Of a stretch of DNA of 8,180 bases, positions 1-7,773 are shown piece after piece. Origin of the DNA: Bacteroidales bacterium (GTDB lineage Bacteria > Bacteroidota > Bacteroidia > Bacteroidales > UBA1556); contig JAOZKO010000119.1 in assembly GCA_029935325.1 (NCBI GenBank), positions 1 through 8,180 on the forward strand, in the 5' to 3' direction. Positions within the stretch are counted from its first letter, which is position 1, and each line of letters begins with the position of its first letter. The translations under genes and the position numbers were made by a program. The notes under the pieces were generated by a model. It made no database searches and was not told where the DNA came from. It saw only the letters and a program-made list of their open reading frames with translations.

Positions 1-63
1 AACACAATAAGAATAAACACGATGTGAATAAATTGGCGTTTTCTGGCAAGCACTACTTATATA

Positions 64-187
64 TGCCACAGATTCACAGATAAAACTGTTCTTTGATATA
101 TTAATTTACACAGATGCAAACAAACTACGTTTGTTTTTCTGTGAAAATCATTGTTAATTATTTTCTTTAATCTGTGAATCTGTAGCA
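64..187. repeat. Nested inverted repeat built from CACAGAT heptamers
   Basis: The heptamer CACAGAT occurs at 67-73, 75-81 and 109-115. Its inverse occurs at 137-143 (TTCTGTG, one mismatch), 170-176 (ATCTGTG) and 178-184 (ATCTGTA, one mismatch). The six units are almost exactly symmetric about position 126. The outer arms, 68-81 and 170-183, are perfect 14-bp inverted repeats, and extending them to 64-81 and 170-187 gives 17 of 18 matches. The sequences between arms (82-108 and 144-169) are only partly complementary, as in a decayed long hairpin. No transposase gene or clear target-site duplication flanks it. It could be a MITE-like or REP-like dispersed intergenic element. The symmetry is directly visible; the mobile origin is inference. 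Confidence 0.72.
109..143. repeat. Central hairpin of the nested inverted repeat
   Basis: The core of the larger repeat folds as CACAGA (109-114) with TCTGTG (138-143), then AAACAAAC (118-125) with GTTTGTTT (129-136) around a 3-base TAC loop. The two stems are separated by a small asymmetric internal loop (TGC against a single T). The stem is AT-rich and is not followed by a T run on either strand, so it is not a convincing rho-independent terminator. It is better read as the apex of the larger palindrome. Confidence 0.65.
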
Positions 188-261
188 ACTTCTTTATCTT
201 TAGCATTATATTCCTGCTGAGTAGTACCTAATTTCTAGTAATTACGCACACCTATTTTTCA

Positions 262-269
262 TATATTTG
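262..269 (+). promoter_or_regulatory. Bacteroidota-type -7 promoter element for the six-gene cluster
   Basis: TATATTTG matches the Bacteroidota primary-sigma -7 consensus TAnnTTTG exactly and ends 25 bases before the ATG at 295, implying a leader of roughly 20 bases. No clear TTG -33 element is seen around 238-244, so the upstream half is weak. It lies about 75 bp downstream of the nested inverted repeat. It is the only full consensus match I noticed near the start of an operon gene, which suggests it drives the whole cluster. The motif match is direct; promoter activity is inference. Confidence 0.55.
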
Positions 270-294
270 CCTATTCTAAATCAAAGATTATAAT

Positions 295-2547
295 ATGAAA
301 AAACTGTTTACATTTATTCTTACGCTTATTATTCCGTTTATTATATTTGCTCAAAACGATTATTATCCAATTCAGTGTGATGGCGAAATACCCGGTGATT
401 TTATCCGTAAAACTTCTGATAAAATAGAGCAGGCAAATCAGGATATTAGAAAAAACAGATCTGATTTATCCACAAAGCAGCATAAAAAATTCAACTCAAT
501 GACTAATTACTATGTTGACTACCTTTTAAAAAGTGGCAGAATAGTTTTTGGCACATCAATGAATGATTACGTAAATAAGGTTGGAGATTATGTTTTACAG
601 TTTTATCCTGATATAAAAGATGATATCAGGTTTTATATAGTAAAATCACCCTATGTTAATGCTTTTACAACTGAGCAAGGCATCGTATTTATAAATATAG
701 GTTTGATTGCCCAGCTTGAAAACGAGGCTCAATTGGCATTTGTTATTTCTCATGAATTGATTCACTATAAATATCATCATAACATAAGAACATATTCTGA
801 GAACCAGAAAGCAAATTCAGATTGGGGGGATTATAAAACTCTATCGAGGAATAAAAAAGAAAACCGCCTAGCACAATATTCACACACTCAGGAGTATATG
901 GCTGATTCACTGGGTTTCCTGGAAGCATTTTCGAAATCAGATTATAGCTTTGACGAAGCATTAACACTATATGATGTATTACTTTACTCCAATCTTCCAT
1001 TTGATGAAATTGAACTCGACACAGCATTCTTTGATGATATAAACTATAAGCTTGACAGTAAGTATATACTTGATGAAGTGGATTTAATTTCTAACCCAGA
1101 TGATTATGACGATACAAAATCATCGCATCCAAATATAAAAAAGCGAAGAGACCATTTAATTAGCCTAATTACTCAATATGAAAATACTAATAAAAAGAAA
1201 TATATAGTTTCCAAAAAAGATTTTTTAGAATTACAAAAAGAAGCTCGTTTTGAAATGTCAAACCTATACCTGAGTAACTTAGAATATGGCAAATCATTCT
1301 ATAATTCATATTTGCTACTAAAAAAATATCCGAAAAATAAATTTTTAAAAAAGACCCTAGCATATTCTGTATATGCTGTTGCTGCACACAAAAAGCAGGG
1401 AGGCTTGAATGATGTGGTACAATCCTATAAAAAAATGGAGGGTCAATCTCAAAGGGTAAATTACTTTTTCAGAAAAGCAGGCTCCAAAACACAATTGCTA
1501 TTGGCCGTAAAGCTACTTTGGAAATACCATATGGAATACCCTAATGATGTATTTATGAAGGATATATTGGATGATGCAATGCGAATATTGATTTCTAAAG
1601 TAGGTTTTACTTATGATAAAATAAGCCCTCCAGCAATTATAAATTTGCAAACCGATAGTATTTTAACTGGTGACACCATCACTAAACCATCATTTGTAAC
1701 TCTTAGTGATGAGCAGTATGAAAACCTATCGAAGTATGATAAAATACGCTACGACAGGAAATATCAAGAGTATTATGGATCTAACTCTAAAACTAAAAAA
1801 TCAACCAAAAAGAAACTAAATTATCCTTATATCCTTTCTACAGAATCCATTAGTGATGATTTCAGAAAGTACTTTAAGGAAATGGAAGCTATTTATAAAA
1901 ATGATGATGAAGATTATTACGAAGAAGAAGATAAAGATCAAGAAAGACTAAATATTTCTCGAATCGTTTTAGTTAATCCGCTATATTTTAAAGTAAGTAG
2001 TGGCTCACTTGTAATTAATAATTTTGAAGAAAAAGAGAAAGGAGTAACAAAAAGCATTAAATCAATGGCGGCAAAAAAAGGTATTAGAATAAGCCTTGTA
2101 GATATTATGAATATTGACTATGATGAGGTTGATAAGTTTAATGATTTAGCATTAATGAACTCATGGTTGGAAGAATTAGAGAACCTAACTTATAACAATA
2201 GAGAATCCAGAATAATACCATGGCAGTCAAATTACCTTACAAACATTAGAGAGAAATACAATATGCGATATATAGCTACTATGGGAGTTTTAGACACAAA
2301 GGAAAAGCGAACATCTGGGAATGTATTTTGGGTTCTAGTTGGAGGAGTAGTGATGTGGCCTGCCTCTCCTTACTTTATAAGTGTTGCCGCTAGTAGTCAC
2401 AATAACCTGAACTATTTCTTTTACTGCGTAGATTTAGAAACTTATAAAATAGTATATTTCGATATGAATAGAGTACATGGAAAAAGCACTCCAGATATTA
2501 TCAATAGCTTGAATTACAATACTGTATATGAACTAAATAGGTTGTAA
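295..2547 (+). CDS. Secreted M48-family zinc metalloprotease, BepA-like, with unrecognised C-terminal domain
   Basis: This is a periplasmic or envelope zinc endopeptidase. Residues 1-19 form a signal peptide with probable cleavage before Gln20. The M48 core runs from about 80 to 290. It contains VNAF at 121-124, the zinc motif HELIH (His153, Glu154, His157), and the third ligand Glu200 in EYMAD with the usual Asp204. An SHPN motif at 277-280 (His278) sits where M48 proteins carry T-H-P, the loop of the regulatory His in BepA. Residues 310-430 are helical and TPR-like, with repeat ends such as KKYPKN. A basic patch (498-507) and an acidic linker (536-550) lead to a domain at about 553-750 that I do not recognise. 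That domain has a hydrophobic stretch at 677-699. At 750 residues the protein is much longer than typical M48 enzymes. BepA-type proteins act in outer-membrane protein quality control, and three barrel genes follow downstream. The catalytic assignment is strong; the physiological role is inferred. Confidence 0.93.
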   Translation: MKKLFTFILTLIIPFIIFAQNDYYPIQCDGEIPGDFIRKTSDKIEQANQDIRKNRSDLSTKQHKKFNSMTNYYVDYLLKSGRIVFGTSMNDYVNKVGDYVLQFYPDIKDDIRFYIVKSPYVNAFTTEQGIVFINIGLIAQLENEAQLAFVISHELIHYKYHHNIRTYSENQKANSDWGDYKTLSRNKKENRLAQYSHTQEYMADSLGFLEAFSKSDYSFDEALTLYDVLLYSNLPFDEIELDTAFFDDINYKLDSKYILDEVDLISNPDDYDDTKSSHPNIKKRRDHLISLITQYENTNKKKYIVSKKDFLELQKEARFEMSNLYLSNLEYGKSFYNSYLLLKKYPKNKFLKKTLAYSVYAVAAHKKQGGLNDVVQSYKKMEGQSQRVNYFFRKAGSKTQLLLAVKLLWKYHMEYPNDVFMKDILDDAMRILISKVGFTYDKISPPAIINLQTDSILTGDTITKPSFVTLSDEQYENLSKYDKIRYDRKYQEYYGSNSKTKKSTKKKLNYPYILSTESISDDFRKYFKEMEAIYKNDDEDYYEEEDKDQERLNISRIVLVNPLYFKVSSGSLVINNFEEKEKGVTKSIKSMAAKKGIRISLVDIMNIDYDEVDKFNDLALMNSWLEELENLTYNNRESRIIPWQSNYLTNIREKYNMRYIATMGVLDTKEKRTSGNVFWVLVGGVVMWPASPYFISVAASSHNNLNYFFYCVDLETYKIVYFDMNRVHGKSTPDIINSLNYNTVYELNRL

Positions 2548-2549
2548 TA

Positions 2550-3245
2550 ATGAAGAAATTATTATTTATATTAATAGTTATAGGGCTTTCAGCATTTCAA
2601 GTTAATGCGCAAAGTCCTGGTTATATGGGCAAACATATTATTTTATCAGCAGAAGGGACTTTCTCTGGATCCATATTTCTAATGAAAAAAACATGGATAA
2701 AATATGGTGGCACAGTTGAATTTGTGATTGGAAAAAGTGCCAGTTTAGGTATAGGTTATCTTTATAATTCAACCAAATTCCCCTACGAAACATTTGACTA
2801 TGGATGCTATACTTATTCTAAAAATAATGCTCAGCTTATTTCTCATACTATAGGGCTCGATTATTATAAGTATTTCGATGGAAGCATTGCCCCTTTAGGT
2901 GATTTTTTTAGATTAAGAGCTTTCTATATGTTCAATAAATCTGAAGACTTTTTTGAAAACAGAACTTTCAACGGAAACACACAAAATTGCAATCCTTATG
3001 AAACCAAAATCAATTCTTATGATAATTTTGGAGCATCAATATTCTTTGGAAGAAGGAGAATTTTTTATAATTTTCTTTCTGTAGCTTATGGTTTTAAGCT
3101 TGGGCTAGTTGTTAAAAATCCGATCTTTAATGGAGGAATTGATATCTATACTAGCAGTGCAAACATTATGCAAGAGTATGGAGTATATGATAATTTTTTC
3201 TCAACATTAATTTCTTTGGATGTGAATATAGGATTTGTATTATAA
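2550..3245 (+). CDS. Small outer-membrane beta-barrel protein, first of a tandem pair
   Basis: This 231-residue protein is probably a small outer-membrane barrel of no known function. Its signal peptide is about residues 1-20 (VNA before Gln21). The mature part alternates aromatic/aliphatic and polar residues, with strand-turn patterns such as SLGIGYLYN (65-73), GASIFFGRRR (161-170) and AYGFKLGL (179-186), and ends in GFVL. The start codon overlaps the in-frame TAA after the protease stop (TAATAATG), so the two are probably translationally coupled; a weak TAGG lies just upstream. The next gene is a clear paralog. Conserved blocks are 22-74, 112-126, 161-186 and 213-231. The segments at about 75-98, 127-158 and 187-210 differ strongly and are likely exposed loops. 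A porin, adhesin or assembly factor cannot be told apart from sequence. Confidence 0.85.
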   Translation: MKKLLFILIVIGLSAFQVNAQSPGYMGKHIILSAEGTFSGSIFLMKKTWIKYGGTVEFVIGKSASLGIGYLYNSTKFPYETFDYGCYTYSKNNAQLISHTIGLDYYKYFDGSIAPLGDFFRLRAFYMFNKSEDFFENRTFNGNTQNCNPYETKINSYDNFGASIFFGRRRIFYNFLSVAYGFKLGLVVKNPIFNGGIDIYTSSANIMQEYGVYDNFFSTLISLDVNIGFVL

Positions 3246-3309
3246 ATAGTGTCAGCAAGAAAACAGCCATATATAAATTATAATTTTTGACAGATTACAT
3301 TTAATTTTT

Positions 3310-4023
3310 ATGCGAACAAGAGCATTTACATTAGTACTATTTGGGATATACGTCTTAAGCACTATAAATATAAGTGCGCAAAACCCAGGCTATATGGGCA
3401 AGCATATTGTAATATCAGGTGAAGGGTCTTTCTCTGGTTCTGCCTTTATTATGAAGAAAACATGGCTTAAATATGGTGCTAATGCAGAATTCGTTTTAAA
3501 CAAAAAGATTAGCTTTGGATTTGGCTATTTATATAATAGCACCTATTCCGACTATAAAGAACGATCTGATGATTATTTCACATATTCTGGCTTTAACCTA
3601 CAAACACATACTTTTGGTATCGACTTTTATGTTTATTCATCAGGCATTGCTCCATTAGGAGATTTTATAAGGTTCAGGCTGTTTTATATGCAAAATCATT
3701 CCAATGATTTTTATGATAATAAAACACCAATAAACTCTGGCATAGACCCCTATTCAGCACCATCATATAGCGAAAGTGAGCTTAGTAATTCAAATTATGG
3801 TGTATCAATATTTTTTGGTCGTAAAAGGATATTCTATAATGTTCTTTCTGTTGCATATGGCTTTAAGCTAGGCCTAACTACAAGCAACCCTGTTACATAC
3901 TCCATTACATATGATGATATCTTTGGTTACGGCAATGAAAATAGCTTTAGCAAAAGTACTAGCTACGAGAACTTCTTTTCCACTTTAGTTTCACTGAATG
4001 TAAATATTGGTTTTGTATTATGA
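3310..4023 (+). CDS. Small outer-membrane beta-barrel protein, second of a tandem pair
   Basis: This 237-residue paralog of the preceding gene is probably also an outer-membrane barrel. Its signal peptide is about residues 1-23 (ISA before Gln24). The first 54 mature residues match the neighbour at 37 of 54 positions by hand count, including PGYMGKH and MKKTW. Further shared blocks are IAPLGDF (113-119), SIFFGR (166-171), LSVAYGFKLGL (179-189) and the terminal VNIGFVL. The intervening segments at about 79-98, 129-160 and 190-216 are unlike the neighbour in length and sequence and rich in Ser, Asn, Asp and Tyr, as expected for extracellular loops. A 64-bp gap without a clear ribosome site precedes it, the longest gap in the cluster. 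Its stop codon overlaps the next start as ATGA. Function is unknown. Confidence 0.85.
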   Translation: MRTRAFTLVLFGIYVLSTINISAQNPGYMGKHIVISGEGSFSGSAFIMKKTWLKYGANAEFVLNKKISFGFGYLYNSTYSDYKERSDDYFTYSGFNLQTHTFGIDFYVYSSGIAPLGDFIRFRLFYMQNHSNDFYDNKTPINSGIDPYSAPSYSESELSNSNYGVSIFFGRKRIFYNVLSVAYGFKLGLTTSNPVTYSITYDDIFGYGNENSFSKSTSYENFFSTLVSLNVNIGFVL

Positions 4024-5654
4024 GAGTATTTCCAAAAATAATTATAGCTAGCATAATTCTATTGCTATGGTCCTGTGGCAACAGCATGAAACCACCTAAA
4101 GGGAAAACTGTTTTCCGATATAACGAATCTGCTGGAATAAGTTCCTTAGATCCTGCCTTTGCTCGCGACCAAGCTAATATCTGGGCTGACAATCAAATTT
4201 TCAATGGAGTAGTTCAATTAGATAACAACCTACATATCAAGCCTTGTTTAGCTAAGTCTTGGAATATATCAGAGCAAGGGAAAAGCTATGAGTTTATTAT
4301 CCGCAGTGATATTTTCTTTCATGATTCAGAGGTTTTCCCCAATAGCATCGGCCGTAGAATGATTGCTTCTGATTTGGAATATAGCCTTAAACGCGTACTT
4401 AACCCTAAAACCCTTAGTCCTGGTGCTGTTTGGCTACAGAATGTTGTTGCTAAAGATGAGCTGAATAATTTCAAAATCTCAGCTTTAAATGATACCACTC
4501 TTATAATTGAGTTAAAAGAAGCATTTTCTCCTTTTCTAGGGCGACTGAGCATGCCATATTTCTCCGTTATACCTCATGAAGCTGTAGAAGCCTACGGCAC
4601 TGATTTTGGTCGCAAGCCAATTGGTACAGGACCTTTTTATTTCAAAATGTGGAAAGAAGGAGTGAAACTTGTGCTTCTGAAAAACCCTAAATATTTTGAA
4701 AAGGAAAATGGCAATACACTACCCTATCTTGATGCTGTGGCAATAAGTTTTATTATTGATAAGCAATCTGTTTTTCTGGAGTTTGTAAAAGGGAATATCG
4801 ATTTTATGTCGGGTATTGACCCTAGTTATAAAGATGAGCTTTTGCAAGCTGATGGAAGCTTAAATCCTAAATACCAAGAAACAATAAACCTACAGACTAC
4901 TCCCTATTTGAATACAGAATATTTAGGATTCCTAATGAAGGATAATAAGAATAATATACTATTGGATAAGCGCATACGCAGAGCTATAAATTATGGTTTC
5001 GACCGTAAGAAGATGATGCGCTATTTAAGAAATAATATTGGTGTAGCTGGTAATAATGGTTTTGTGCCAGTGGGAATGCCCGGTTTTGAAAATGGAGAAA
5101 CCCAAGGCTATTTTTTCTCTCCAGATTCAACCCTTAAACTTCTTGCTGAAGCAGGATACCCTGAAGGAGTTGGTCTGCCAGAAATAACATTAGCAACTAC
5201 CTCAGCCTACCTTGATATTTGCAAATACATACAGCAAGAGCTAGGTAAATTGGGAATTGCCATAGAAATAGATATGCATCAACCAGCATCGCTACGTCAA
5301 ATGATAGCCAATGCTCGCATACCATTCTTTAGAGGCTCATGGATAGCCGATTATGCTGATCCTGAGAATTACCTAGCATTATTTTATAGCCCAAATCATT
5401 CTCCTGCTGGAGCAAATTATACACATTTCAAATCAGCAGAGTTTGACTTGCTTTACGAGAATGCACGTGCAGAGACCAATGATAGCATAAGACAGCAAAT
5501 GTATCGCAGAATGGACCAAATGATTATTGACCAAGCACCAGTAATTATTCTCTACTATGACCAAGTGCTAAGATTTTCGTCAAAAGATATCCATAATCTA
5601 GGAATAAACTCAATGAACTTATTAAGCCTTAAAAATGTTCAAAAGAATAAGTAA
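4020..5654 (+). CDS. Family 5 extracellular solute-binding lipoprotein (Opp/Dpp-type)
   Basis: This is a solute-binding protein of the SBP_bac_5 family, which normally hands peptides or related ligands to an ABC importer. Residues 1-19 form a lipoprotein signal ending in the lipobox LLWSC, with lipidated Cys19. Family landmarks are SSLDPAFARD (41-50), the LAKSW block (77-81), FHDSE (100-104), PIGTGPFYF (200-208), RRAINYGFDR (320-329) and WIADYADPENYL (441-452). The length of 544 residues is normal for the family. GNSMK follows the Cys without an acidic run, so there is no obvious surface-export signal. It starts in a 4-bp ATGA overlap with the upstream barrel gene. No permease or ATPase gene is in the window, so any transporter partner must be elsewhere, or the protein works as a stand-alone binder. 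The ligand cannot be predicted, although the W-x-x-D-Y-x-D-P pattern is common in peptide binders. Confidence 0.93.
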   Translation: MRVFPKIIIASIILLLWSCGNSMKPPKGKTVFRYNESAGISSLDPAFARDQANIWADNQIFNGVVQLDNNLHIKPCLAKSWNISEQGKSYEFIIRSDIFFHDSEVFPNSIGRRMIASDLEYSLKRVLNPKTLSPGAVWLQNVVAKDELNNFKISALNDTTLIIELKEAFSPFLGRLSMPYFSVIPHEAVEAYGTDFGRKPIGTGPFYFKMWKEGVKLVLLKNPKYFEKENGNTLPYLDAVAISFIIDKQSVFLEFVKGNIDFMSGIDPSYKDELLQADGSLNPKYQETINLQTTPYLNTEYLGFLMKDNKNNILLDKRIRRAINYGFDRKKMMRYLRNNIGVAGNNGFVPVGMPGFENGETQGYFFSPDSTLKLLAEAGYPEGVGLPEITLATTSAYLDICKYIQQELGKLGIAIEIDMHQPASLRQMIANARIPFFRGSWIADYADPENYLALFYSPNHSPAGANYTHFKSAEFDLLYENARAETNDSIRQQMYRRMDQMIIDQAPVIILYYDQVLRFSSKDIHNLGINSMNLLSLKNVQKNK

Positions 5655-6258
5655 TAATAGGATATTAATTGTTCTTATGCTTGCTATTATTCCCTGTTTA
5701 GGTAATAGCCAGGATAGCCTTGATTATTATTTTGATGATGGTGGTTTATCGGAAATCAACAACGAAATCAGCATTGATATCACCCAATTATTAGACCTTA
5801 CAATAGCAATAAAATACGAGCATATATTAGGGGACTTATTATCCCTAAATATTGGTGGTGCATATAGCTTTGGCAAGTTTATCCCTAATAATATTGCAAT
5901 TGCCAATAGTGTATATTCAAGCGTTAGTAATGGAGGTCAAAATATATACTCATTTTCGCAAATATTACCATCAAATATTGGTGGAGAATTATGGGCCGGA
6001 ATAAGCCTAACCAAAGACCATAATAGAAAAAATATCCTAAATACATATTTTGGTTATTGCTATTATGGTAATAGCGATGAGTACCTCTCGGCAAATTTTA
6101 TGGGACTATCATATGGTAGAAGGCTAATAAACAAAGCCCGATTCTTTCTTAATTTTGAAGTACAATCTAGATTTTATTTTAACCTAAAATCAAATGAAGA
6201 TATAAGTGGTGCCGAGATGACCATTGGTTACGGAATTATAGCAGGATATAAATTCTAA
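5635..6258 (+). CDS. Probable outer-membrane beta-barrel protein
   Basis: This is an unrecognised exported protein of 207 residues. The signal peptide spans about 1-25: basic MFKR start, hydrophobic core 9-20, cleavage near NSQ. The rest has barrel-like alternating strands and Gly/aromatic turns, such as LLSLNIGGAYSFGKF (68-82), FMGLSYGRRL (155-164) and FFLNFEVQSRFYFNL (170-184). It ends in GYKF, and a terminal aromatic residue is typical of outer-membrane barrels. SYGRRL recalls the SIFFGRRR strand of the tandem pair upstream, so it may be a distant relative, but similarity outside that strand is weak. The ATG lies inside the preceding gene, giving a 20-bp overlap; this start is preferred because it gives an intact signal peptide. 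A start at codon 15 would remove most of that signal. Function is unknown. Confidence 0.8.
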   Translation: MFKRISNNRILIVLMLAIIPCLGNSQDSLDYYFDDGGLSEINNEISIDITQLLDLTIAIKYEHILGDLLSLNIGGAYSFGKFIPNNIAIANSVYSSVSNGGQNIYSFSQILPSNIGGELWAGISLTKDHNRKNILNTYFGYCYYGNSDEYLSANFMGLSYGRRLINKARFFLNFEVQSRFYFNLKSNEDISGAEMTIGYGIIAGYKF

Positions 6259-6262
6259 AACT

Positions 6263-7771
6263 ATGAAAAAGATTATCCTACATATTGTTGTTTTTATCTC
6301 CTTTGCCGTTTCTGCTTATGCTCAAACTCCACAATATTCCAAAAACCTAAGCTTCGATTGCAATAGTATTATATATCAAGGAAGTGAGGCCGATACTAAT
6401 TACTTTATGTATTTTAATACAAGTATTATCAGCTTGAAAACGGTGGATTTAGGACTCCTGAATATGAGTAAAAAGACCAATAAACTCAATTCATCTTCCA
6501 TAGCTCCAACGTATAAGAATAAGCAACTACGATTTATTAGCTCACTTCGTATTGATGGCAGAAGAGTAGTATTTGCTGCCTTTTGGAATCAGAAGCACCA
6601 GAAGGATTATCTTTTTATTCAATACCAAAATACAAATGGAGAACAAAGCCAGTGGAGAAAGATTTTAGAGACATTCCAGAATGACAAGCCCCAGTCGGGA
6701 TTTTATTCACTTCGCCTTTCCCCAAATAAGAAAAAGCTATTGGTGGTTTCCAGAATAAATAATCCGGGAGAAGGAGGATTATTGAGTATCAATGTTAATA
6801 TTTTTGATACTGATTTCAATAATATTTACTCAAATAAAACTAGTATTGGAGGACGGTCTATTCAAACTTTTGCAGATCAAATAATAATTGATAATAATGG
6901 AGAGATATACTTAAAAGTTACTGAAAATACAGAACTTAAGCGTATTAGCGGAATATATATTTATAAAAAGAAATTCTCAATTATTCACTTCTCAAGAAAT
7001 GACTCATCAGTTAATACCCTGCCCGTTTTAATGGAAGGCAAATATATCACAAGCTTTAGCATTAAGCTTTCTGAGCAAAACAAATTATATATCGGAGGCT
7101 ATTATTCCAATTTAGGTTTTGCAACAATCCAAGGGCACTTTATTTCCACCTTGCAAAACGGTAAGCTTCAGTTGCTAAATAAAGCAAGTTTCTCGGAGGC
7201 AATTTTTGAAAAGTATCAACCAATATCAACTATCAGGAAAGAATATCCACATGAGATTTGTGCCTTTACAGCCCAGAATTTGGAGATAGATTCTTTGGGC
7301 TCGGTATATATTATTGGAGAGTTAATTAGCAATTATACTAATTACTTAGTAAGCAATACCAATGCACCATATTATAGCCTTCAGGATAATGCTTTTTATG
7401 ATTATCGAGATATTCTAATTATAAAACACCAACATAATGGGTCCATTAGAGAGCAGATAATATCAAAAAACCAAAGGGGTTTTCCATGGACAAATATGTC
7501 ATTTTGTTATTCCTTTGATGGGTCAAAATTCGTTTTTGCTTTTAATTCCAATAAGGCAAAAAACCTAGGAGTAGCATACTCTAAAAAGGGCAATACAAAG
7601 TTTGTAAGCATGGATTCTGATTGTAAAATACTGGGAGAAGAAGAAATTGCAGGAATGAGCGCCTGCAACCCATTAGTATTTCGCCCAATGTCATTTCGTG
7701 GGCCAATTTATATATTGAATCATGATATGGAAAAGGATAAGTATAGAATAATAAAATATGGAACTCTCTAA
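6263..7771 (+). CDS. Secreted protein with propeller-like repeats, function unknown
   Basis: I do not recognise this 502-residue exported protein. Residues 1-20 form a signal peptide ending AYA before Gln21. Five segments look like the strand-turn-strand of propeller blades: RLSPNKKKLLVVS (151-163), IIDNNGEIYLKV (208-219), KLSEQNKLYIGGYYS (268-282), EIDSLGSVYIIGEL (341-354) and YSFDGSKFVFAFN (416-428). Each pairs a short polar turn (often D/N/S-x-x-G/K) with a hydrophobic strand. No catalytic motif and no C-terminal type IX secretion domain is visible. The start is 4 bp after the preceding stop, so it is the sixth and last gene of the cluster. A binding or surface-scaffold role is possible, but the fold is inferred by eye. 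Its stop lies 2 bp from the 3' end of the convergent gene. Confidence 0.83.
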   Translation: MKKIILHIVVFISFAVSAYAQTPQYSKNLSFDCNSIIYQGSEADTNYFMYFNTSIISLKTVDLGLLNMSKKTNKLNSSSIAPTYKNKQLRFISSLRIDGRRVVFAAFWNQKHQKDYLFIQYQNTNGEQSQWRKILETFQNDKPQSGFYSLRLSPNKKKLLVVSRINNPGEGGLLSINVNIFDTDFNNIYSNKTSIGGRSIQTFADQIIIDNNGEIYLKVTENTELKRISGIYIYKKKFSIIHFSRNDSSVNTLPVLMEGKYITSFSIKLSEQNKLYIGGYYSNLGFATIQGHFISTLQNGKLQLLNKASFSEAIFEKYQPISTIRKEYPHEICAFTAQNLEIDSLGSVYIIGELISNYTNYLVSNTNAPYYSLQDNAFYDYRDILIIKHQHNGSIREQIISKNQRGFPWTNMSFCYSFDGSKFVFAFNSNKAKNLGVAYSKKGNTKFVSMDSDCKILGEEEIAGMSACNPLVFRPMSFRGPIYILNHDMEKDKYRIIKYGTL

Positions 7772-7773
7772 TC

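Noticed and set aside
3..83. Open frame at the left edge that could be the tail of an upstream gene, ending in TAA at 81-83.
   Set aside because: It gives only 26 codons in AT-rich DNA, runs into the CACAGAT repeat, and shows no recognisable protein pattern.
743..1027. Minus-strand open frame of 94 codons.
   Set aside because: It lies wholly within the M48 catalytic core on the opposite strand, has no export or domain pattern, and is a shadow of the real gene.
3283..3298. Possible promoter (TAATTTTTG) ahead of the second barrel gene.
   Set aside because: The spacing is one base off the TAnnTTTG consensus and there is no TTG at the right distance upstream, so support is too weak.
3959..4192. 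Minus-strand open frame across the junction of the second barrel and the binding-protein gene.
   Set aside because: It overlaps two well-supported plus-strand genes and has no recognisable features.
5827..5848. Inverted repeat TTAGGG/CCCTAA with a 10-base loop.
   Set aside because: It is short, lies inside the third barrel gene, has no T run after it, and is compatible with chance.
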